Part shown: piece by piece, positions 50,503 to 54,752 of the stretch
Numbering within the stretch: the first letter of the stretch is position 1
How the letters are laid out: each line of letters starts with the position of its first letter
The notes under the pieces: generated by a model
Told to the model about the DNA's origin: nothing
The model's database searches: none
The model's input: only the letters and a program-made list of their open reading frames with translations
From: Gemmatimonadota bacterium
GTDB lineage: Bacteria > Latescibacterota > UBA2968
Direction: 5' to 3'
NCBI GenBank assembly: GCA_026705765.1
Contig: JAPPAB010000024.1
Location: 1 to 54,752, forward strand
Length of the DNA: 54,752 bases
Made by a program: the position numbers and the translations under genes

Positions 50503-50528
50503 AAGGCCGCTTGATCGGCGGCCTTTTC
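50503..50528 (+). terminator. Terminator after the GTPase region
   Basis: AAAGGCCGC (50503-50511) and GCGGCCTTT (50519-50527), 9-bp stem, followed by TTTT in total. Confidence 0.75.
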
Positions 50529-50698
50529 CCCCAAAAAAATTGTTTTCTAACGCAATTAACAGAAAAAAATGAGCCGTGCAAACCCCACCAAAGCCTGTAA
50601 ATAATAGCATAATACGCTTTTTGCGACCACCATCACTAGAAAAAGATCCGCTGAAAAGTTCATATATATACCCCACGTTGCACAAGGGAGGTGTCACC

Positions 50699-51175
50699 GT
50701 GAAATACCACACGAGATTTTTCGCAGTCCTATTCGTATTGCTGGCAACATTCACCATTGACGCGCGTGAACCCTGGCCACCAAAAGACGGCTTGGGGAAA
50801 GACCTGCCCAAAGAACTGTCTGCGGCGTACTGGTACGCCTCTGATACTGCCCCCCAAAAGTTTCCATATCCCGATGAGGTCGAGCGGCTTTTCCACGACT
50901 TCAACACAAGGTCAAAGTTCTGGTTTCTGGTGGGCCGAATGATGGAGATAGCGAAGCGTGGAAACGGGAGAGTATTGCGAGAGGATGAAGCGAAGCTGAA
51001 AGTCGCCCTCGATGGATTCCTTACGGCGATCTTCTCCAATAATCGCTTTGTCCGTCTGTCAAAACTGAAGCAGAGAAAAATCGCAATGGGTATGAAGGAC
51101 TTTGCCGCCACAGAGATAGCGGCGCGCGTCATATACATCCACAGCCTGGCCGAAGCTGAGAGGTACATCAGGTAG
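50699..51175 (+). CDS. Secreted hypothetical protein
   Basis: 158 residues from a GTG at 50699 with AAGGGAGG upstream; this start gives a signal peptide (KYHTRFFAVLFVLLATFTIDA). Mature part is helical and basic (PYPDEVERLFHDFNTRSKFW, LSKLKQRKIAMGMKDF). No family recognised. Confidence 0.65.
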   Translation: MKYHTRFFAVLFVLLATFTIDAREPWPPKDGLGKDLPKELSAAYWYASDTAPQKFPYPDEVERLFHDFNTRSKFWFLVGRMMEIAKRGNGRVLREDEAKLKVALDGFLTAIFSNNRFVRLSKLKQRKIAMGMKDFAATEIAARVIYIHSLAEAERYIR

Positions 51176-51290
51176 AAAAAAGGCCGCTAATGTAGCTTGC
51201 CTGATCAACCACCACAAGCGCGTAATTTCGCTGGCTGTGTTCCAGCACAGTCTCGGCTTTTCTCATGATATATCTATCTCCAAAAACAAA

Positions 51291-51331
51291 GGGTTGCAAT
51301 GTTCGTATAATGTAACATTACAACCCTTTTT
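51291..51331 (+). terminator. Terminator in the gap before the HEPN/zinc-ribbon gene
   Basis: GGGTTG/CAACCC and AATGTT/AACATT (51291-51303 with 51314-51326, one mismatch), then TTTTT. The remaining gap 51176-51493 holds a small CTGTG/CACAG hairpin near 51235 and no gene. Confidence 0.75.
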
Positions 51332-51493
51332 ATGCAAGTATTTTCACTGCTCTTTTGAGCAGTGTCAGCACTATTTTCGACTCCAAGTAAAACGCTTGAC
51401 GAAGATGTGTAAATCCTGCATGTTTATGGGCTGGAGAACATGCCAGACAACGCTTCTGGCAAGTATTCGCGTGAGTATATAGGAGGAAACAAT

Positions 51494-52045
51494 ATGGACA
51501 TTGAAACTTTAATGAAGGTGCAGTTCCCTGAAGAGTTGGAGCGATTTCATCCAATAACTTTTAATATATTAGAGGTTATTACCCAACCATGGGCAAAGGC
51601 TTTTCTTTACCGAGACATGCATTTTGCTATTGCAGCAATGATATTAGAGCATCGCATGCGATCATATATAATGAAGGATTATGAAAACGAATATGCGGGT
51701 GATGGGACTATCACGACATACAATAATTTTTTCAAAGGGCTTGGCCGCAATCGTGAAGAAGACAGCTTTGCAAAAAAGTATCACGATAAAGGTTTCCCTA
51801 GAAAGATTGATCAGGTGGCAAACCTTCGCAATCAGATCATGCACGGGAAAGTAGATAACAACATATCACCTCAACAGATAATAGAAGGCTTAGCTACTAT
51901 AGAGGATTTTTGTACTACATTTCCTCACCCATTTCCTTACATGACCGGATTTCTAAGAGTTGATTCGCCATGCCCTAAATGTAAGAAAATGGTTCGTATC
52001 GTTGTGAAGAAGTGGTGTCCCTACTGTAAATCATTGTTTGAATAA
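51494..52045 (+). CDS. HEPN-like protein with C-terminal zinc ribbon
   Basis: 183 residues from the ATG at 51494, behind a perfect AGGAGG. Helical core with RNQIMH near residue 114 (R-N-x3-H, the HEPN catalytic pattern), preceded by FPRKIDQVANL. The C-terminus is a zinc ribbon: CPKCKKM and CPYCKS. HEPN proteins with this motif are usually RNases in toxin or defence modules; the zinc ribbon may bind nucleic acid. The IS starts 84 nt downstream. Confidence 0.6.
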   Translation: MDIETLMKVQFPEELERFHPITFNILEVITQPWAKAFLYRDMHFAIAAMILEHRMRSYIMKDYENEYAGDGTITTYNNFFKGLGRNREEDSFAKKYHDKGFPRKIDQVANLRNQIMHGKVDNNISPQQIIEGLATIEDFCTTFPHPFPYMTGFLRVDSPCPKCKKMVRIVVKKWCPYCKSLFE

Positions 52046-52169
52046 TTCAGTAAGAGTGAGCACTGAGATAGCGCAAAGATGGATAAAAAATCTGCCATAG
52101 AGGACATATCCTCTTTTCACTCCTCGGCTGGAGTTATCCCGTTTCGGTGGAGAGTTTAGGGCTTGTGTA

Positions 52170-52901
52170 TCAAGCCTGTGATAGATGCAATTTTTCATAA
52201 GCTATCGGCGCGTGATAGGCGATAGAAGAATGCCTGCGATGCGGATTATACCATCCTTCAATATAGGAGAAGATAGCTAACCGCGCTTCCTTGTGCGTAC
52301 GGAAGGATCGGCGATTGATCAGTTCACACTCAAGGGTGGCGAAGAAGCTCTCGCACAGCGCATTGTCATAGCAGTCGCCAGCAGCCCCCATTGAGGGACG
52401 TACGCCTGCTTCACGACAACGGTTTCCAAATGCTATGGAGGTATATTGCGCTCCCTGGTCAGAGTGATGGATCACATCTTCGGGACGGCGCTGGTAAAGG
52501 GCCATATTTAAAGCTGACAAGACCAACTCACTTTGCAGGTGGCTCGCCATTGCCCAACCCACGACACGGCGGGAGAAGGCATCCACGACAACAGATAGAT
52601 ACAAAAATCCAGAATAGGTAGGTACATAGGTGATGTCAGCTACCCAGAGTTTATTGACCGTTGCAACTGTAAAGTCTCTCTTTACCAGATCAGGAGCCTT
52701 ATCAGACTGTTGTGCCTTACGAGTCGTTTGCGTGCTCTTTCTGCGGCTTATGCCACAAATACCCATCTCACGCATCAGACGCGCCACGCGCTTCTTGCCT
52801 ACAAGGATGCCCATATCCATCAGGTCTTTCCAAATGCGAGGGGCACCATAAGTACCGTCTGATCGGGTATGAAAGGCTTCGATATGCTTCTTCAGGTCCA
52901 C
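52170..52901 (-). CDS. IS3-family transposase OrfB (DDE catalytic part)
   Basis: 243 residues from the first ATG, but the frame is open further upstream to the orfA overlap (coding KKIFALIKAHQALWPIA and GVSLSGYYAWRARPSSKRAK), so it is made as an OrfAB fusion of about 386 residues. Catalytic residues: Asp in WVADITYVP, Asp in HHSDQGAQY, Glu in LCESFFATLE. The HTH_21 region is at DGTYGAPRIWKDLMDMG. Confidence 0.92.
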   Translation of the reverse strand: MDLKKHIEAFHTRSDGTYGAPRIWKDLMDMGILVGKKRVARLMREMGICGISRRKSTQTTRKAQQSDKAPDLVKRDFTVATVNKLWVADITYVPTYSGFLYLSVVVDAFSRRVVGWAMASHLQSELVLSALNMALYQRRPEDVIHHSDQGAQYTSIAFGNRCREAGVRPSMGAAGDCYDNALCESFFATLECELINRRSFRTHKEARLAIFSYIEGWYNPHRRHSSIAYHAPIAYEKLHLSQA

Positions 52902-53017
52902 ATCAACCTTTGCTCGTTTAGAGGAGGGACGTGCTCGCCAAGCATAATACCCACTGAGGGAGACACCCAGTACTCGGCATTGCGTGGCGATAGGCCAAAG
53001 TGCCTGGTGCGCTTTTA

Positions 53018-53329
53018 TTAACGCGAAGATTTTCTTGGGATCGCGTCGGTCTCCGCTGCGAACCAGGCCGCTGCTTTTGACAATATCTCGCGCTCAATGC
53101 GCAACTGCTTATTCTCATGTCGAAGACGACGCAACTCTTCTCGTTCAGAACTGGTCAAGCCGTCTTCTCGAAGTCCTTCATCTCGATCAGCTTGGCGTAT
53201 CCAGTTTTGGATCGTCTGAGCGGTTGGCTCAAACTCTCTGGCCAGTTCTGCTGGACTGCGACCAGCGCGCACAAGCTCGATGATCTGGCGTTTCAACTCG
53301 GACGGATAAGGGGGACGTGTTGGTGGCAT
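53018..53329 (-). CDS. IS3-family transposase OrfA (HTH and leucine zipper)
   Basis: 103 residues. HTH at about 10-45 (ELKRQIIELVRAGRSPAELA, AQTIQNWIRQA) and a leucine-zipper helix (EELRRLRHENKQLRIEREIL). A -1 shift near the AAGAAAATC run at its end leads into OrfB, the usual IS3 expression mode. Confidence 0.9.
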   Translation of the reverse strand: MPPTRPPYPSELKRQIIELVRAGRSPAELAREFEPTAQTIQNWIRQADRDEGLREDGLTSSEREELRRLRHENKQLRIEREILSKAAAWFAAETDAIPRKSSR

Positions 53330-53384
53330 AGTGGGTCTCCTTTCTGACTACTGATAAGGTACCCACCAAAACGGGTCAAGTCCA

Positions 53385-53496
53385 CAATTCTCAAAGCCTC
53401 ACTCGCTTGCCACGCTTGATTTTCCGCTTGTCGCACTTTATTTTCCAGCTCGTGGCAACGTGGGCATTTCTTTACATCCCCGTTTGTCTCGGCCAT
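53385..53496 (-). pseudogene. 5' end of a gene interrupted by the IS
   Basis: MAETNGDVKKCPRCHELENK followed by a glutamine/alanine helix, with GGGGAGAC before the ATG at 53496. At codon 38 the frame enters the IS. It was a small zinc-knuckle/coiled-coil gene; the rest is not recognisable beyond the left end of the IS. Confidence 0.6.
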
Positions 53497-53670
53497 TGTA
53501 AAGTCTCCCCGAAAGTGTAAGTGTCCCGTAAGTTGTCCTCTCAGTTTTTAATGCCTCAAACCTCGCGCTTCACACGTCTCACCTTGTATTCGCCCCCAAT
53601 AATGTCCTGCTCTTTCCTCTAAGAATACGCTCCAGGTGTCCCATTTGTCAAGGTCTAGGCGAAAAAAAAA

Positions 53671-53703
53671 GCCCGTCAATGAGAACGATCAACGGGCCTT
53701 TTT
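53671..53703. terminator. Bidirectional terminator
   Basis: GCCCGT (53671-53676) with ACGGGC (53692-53697), A-tract before and CTTTTT after. Confidence 0.75.
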
Positions 53704-53737
53704 AGCACCTGCGCGCCGCCAGGGAGTTGCGATCTTT

Positions 53738-53837
53738 GCATTGGAGCTACCACCGGCTCCCCAGGGCTTGGCCATACGGATCCACGCCGCGAGCTGGTGT
53801 CCTCAGCGACCAATGCGCAAGCAAGACGGGGTAGCTC
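53738..53837. other. Interleaved inverted repeats, possible structured RNA
   Basis: GGAGCTACC (53743-53751) pairs with GGTAGCTCC (53829-53837), while GCATTGG just upstream (about 53738-53744) pairs with CCAATGC near 53811. The order makes the two pairings interlocked (pseudoknot-like) or mutually exclusive. GC-rich, no ORF. The whole gap 53497-53848 has no accepted gene. Confidence 0.35.
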
Positions 53838-53848
53838 CACAACAATCT

Positions 53849-54214
53849 TTAACCTCGTAAAGAACGTATATAATCAATAATTTTATCTTGAAAAGAAAAG
53901 TCTTCAACGTCCAGATTAAACTCATCCACACCGTCAGCAATATACATTAGGCGTTGAATAGACCTCGGCACAAGGCCCATTTCTTTAAGGGTGGTTTCCC
54001 ATTGGCCGTACGGTGTTCGAGACCTCAAGAGCCTGAAAATCGCTCCTGCATTGTAGGACTCGTCAGGCTTACGATGCCTCAATCCACCATCAAGAGATTC
54101 ATAAAGCTCTCCAATGTAATTGGCATAATCGCGCAGCTCCTCATAGGAAAAATGTTCAAGTCGTTCAATATCAACAAACTCGAATCCCTGCGTGTTCTTC
54201 GTTGCTGTTGTCAT
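53849..54214 (-). CDS. DUF3102-like hypothetical protein
   Basis: 121 residues from the ATG at 54214 (AAGGAGGCGG upstream). The middle segment GAIFRLLRSRTPYGQWETTL then VPRSIQRLMYIADG resembles the DUF3102 helices found on plasmids and phages. Acidic C-terminus. Its 5' leader has a TTGCGAGG/CCTCGCAA hairpin (54234-54241, 54251-54258). Confidence 0.6.
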   Translation of the reverse strand: MTTATKNTQGFEFVDIERLEHFSYEELRDYANYIGELYESLDGGLRHRKPDESYNAGAIFRLLRSRTPYGQWETTLKEMGLVPRSIQRLMYIADGVDEFNLDVEDFSFQDKIIDYIRSLRG

Positions 54215-54312
54215 TACCGCCTCCTTATAGGAATTGCGAGGCTGAACCAACCTCGCAAGATTTGTGGGCGTGGAATCGCCCTTTCACCTATATATAGGAG
54301 ATAATATTCGAA

Positions 54313-54405
54313 ATGGTTTTTTTCGGTAAAAATTTTTTTAGGATAGACAACAAAGACGAGAAGATCCGACAGGATGTCGCTTTTGGTGTATCCGATCTGC
54401 TGTAG
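54313..54405 (+). CDS. Very small ORF with ribosome-binding site
   Basis: 30 codons starting MVFFGKNFFRIDNKDEKIRQ, AGGAG 12 nt upstream, followed by a terminator. Short enough to be chance. Otherwise the gap 54215-54596 holds only hairpins. Confidence 0.3.
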   Translation: MVFFGKNFFRIDNKDEKIRQDVAFGVSDLL

Positions 54406-54430
54406 ATACAGGAGTGATCTATACACGAAA

Positions 54431-54464
54431 AAAGGCCATCAATCGAATAAGATCGACGGCCTTT
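54431..54464. terminator. Bidirectional terminator
   Basis: AAAGGCC (54431-54437) with GGCCTTTT, plus inner ATC/GAT pairs. A further imperfect pairing, TATGCC-TGG near 54470 with CCAGGGCATA near 54542, follows in the same gap. Confidence 0.7.
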
Positions 54465-54596
54465 TGCTTATGCCTGGTCGAGCACCACAACCACAAGGGA
54501 TTGTGGATGCAGTTGGCCGCGGTAACACAACATCTTGACGCGCCAGGGCATAGCTGGCGACAGGAATCAAAATGCAAGTGTTTTGTGAGGATATAA

Positions 54597-54752
54597 TTAT
54601 GTTATGCCGAAGCGTTTGAAAGCTACGAATATAGATTCACGCTTTTCAGGCGGATATGGATGTTTTCTCTCATCAACTTGTCCAACCGGGAGGATCTGGT
54701 ACCACGTGTAGCCGGCGTCGAGTTCAATCGCCTCGAAGCCCCGCCCGGGCCG
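54597..54752 (-). CDS. C-terminal end of a gene entering from the right edge
   Basis: The minus frame is open from the window edge to a TAA at 54597-54599 (51 residues): GFEAIELDAGYTWYQILPVG, then HPYPPEKRESIFVAFKRFG. Good protein composition, no recognised domain, start outside the window. Confidence 0.6.
   Translation of the reverse strand, partial: RPGRGFEAIELDAGYTWYQILPVGQVDERKHPYPPEKRESIFVAFKRFGIT

Larger units (their letters stand above)
52129..53384 (-). mobile_element. Complete IS3-family insertion sequence
   Basis: 1256 bp with imperfect terminal inverted repeats: the right end (5' side of orfA), read on the minus strand, is TGGACTTGACCCGTTTTGGT; the left end on the plus strand is TGGAGTTATCCCGTTTCGGT. 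TG...CA ends are typical of IS3. It carries orfA and orfB in different frames. No 3-4 bp target duplication is visible, so the flanks may have rearranged. The 81-bp MITE at 38308-38388 shares both ends. Confidence 0.88.

Noticed and set aside
50214-50534. Minus-strand ORF opposite the GTPase end
   Set aside because: Its start lies inside the terminator hairpin; the plus-strand fragment has better protein character.
53341-53496. Short protein containing the phrase VDLTRFGGYL
   Set aside because: That phrase is translation of the IS end; only the part before 53385 belongs to the original gene.

Overview
The window looks like chromosome of an uncultured bacterium carrying an integrated mobile island. 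Two secreted proteins (a leucine-rich-repeat protein and a GH113-like glycosidase) share an N-terminal pair of dockerin-like calcium loops. Together with a propeller-type histidine kinase, TPR/Sel1/ankyrin proteins and a STAND-like ATPase, this content recalls Latescibacterota and similar uncultured phyla. That placement is inference from gene content only.

Layout. (1) 1-5.2 kb, minus strand: a TPR protein cut by the edge, two secreted LRR proteins, a small secreted protein, and an ECF sigma / anti-sigma pair coupled by an 11-nt overlap. (2) 5.3-16 kb: palindromic repeats, a YwaF-like membrane protein, a small gene apparently broken at a G6 tract, a propeller histidine kinase, a convergent GH113-like enzyme, a STAND-like ATPase with a three-dyad operator, and an NtrC-type regulator split into receiver and AAA+ ORFs by an apparent 1-nt indel. 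(3) 16-21.3 kb, becoming AT-rich: an ankyrin/Sel1 pair, a protein with an internally duplicated domain, and a fusion of an XRE helix-turn-helix to a dynamin-like GTPase. (4) 21.3-24.2 kb, minus: membrane AAA ATPase, YdjM-like membrane protein and a decayed HlyD/RND adaptor, under a tandem GTTTCA-AA-TGAAAC operator. (5) 24.2-32 kb, minus: a compact operon nnr, carB N-half, carB C-half, TPR/TonB lipoprotein, pyrK. (6) 32.2-34 kb: two tRNA-Ser genes, gltX and tRNA-Gln(CUG).

(7) From 34 kb to the window end lies an apparent integrative element. A large serine recombinase abuts, and reads antisense through, tRNA-Gln. It is followed by many short genes separated by strong hairpin terminators: a zinc protein, an ApeA-like HEPN operon ending in an 81-bp MITE, RadC, two mirrored families of tiny paralogues, a Rad52-type annealing protein, ribbon-helix-helix-like proteins, a DUF1232 protein, a structured-RNA locus, a membrane GTPase, a HEPN/zinc-ribbon protein and a complete IS3-family element. 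The MITE is an internally deleted relative of that IS. No second attachment site is seen, so the island probably continues past the right edge.

Strongest candidates for something undescribed: the structured-RNA locus at 48.1-48.4 kb; the HEPN operon trimmed by a MITE; the HTH-dynamin fusion; and the mirrored small-gene cluster between radC and the Rad52-like gene. Several reading-frame breaks (6.6 kb, 15.04 kb, perhaps 28.96 kb) fall at short G/C runs, so assembly indels must be excluded before they are treated as biology.
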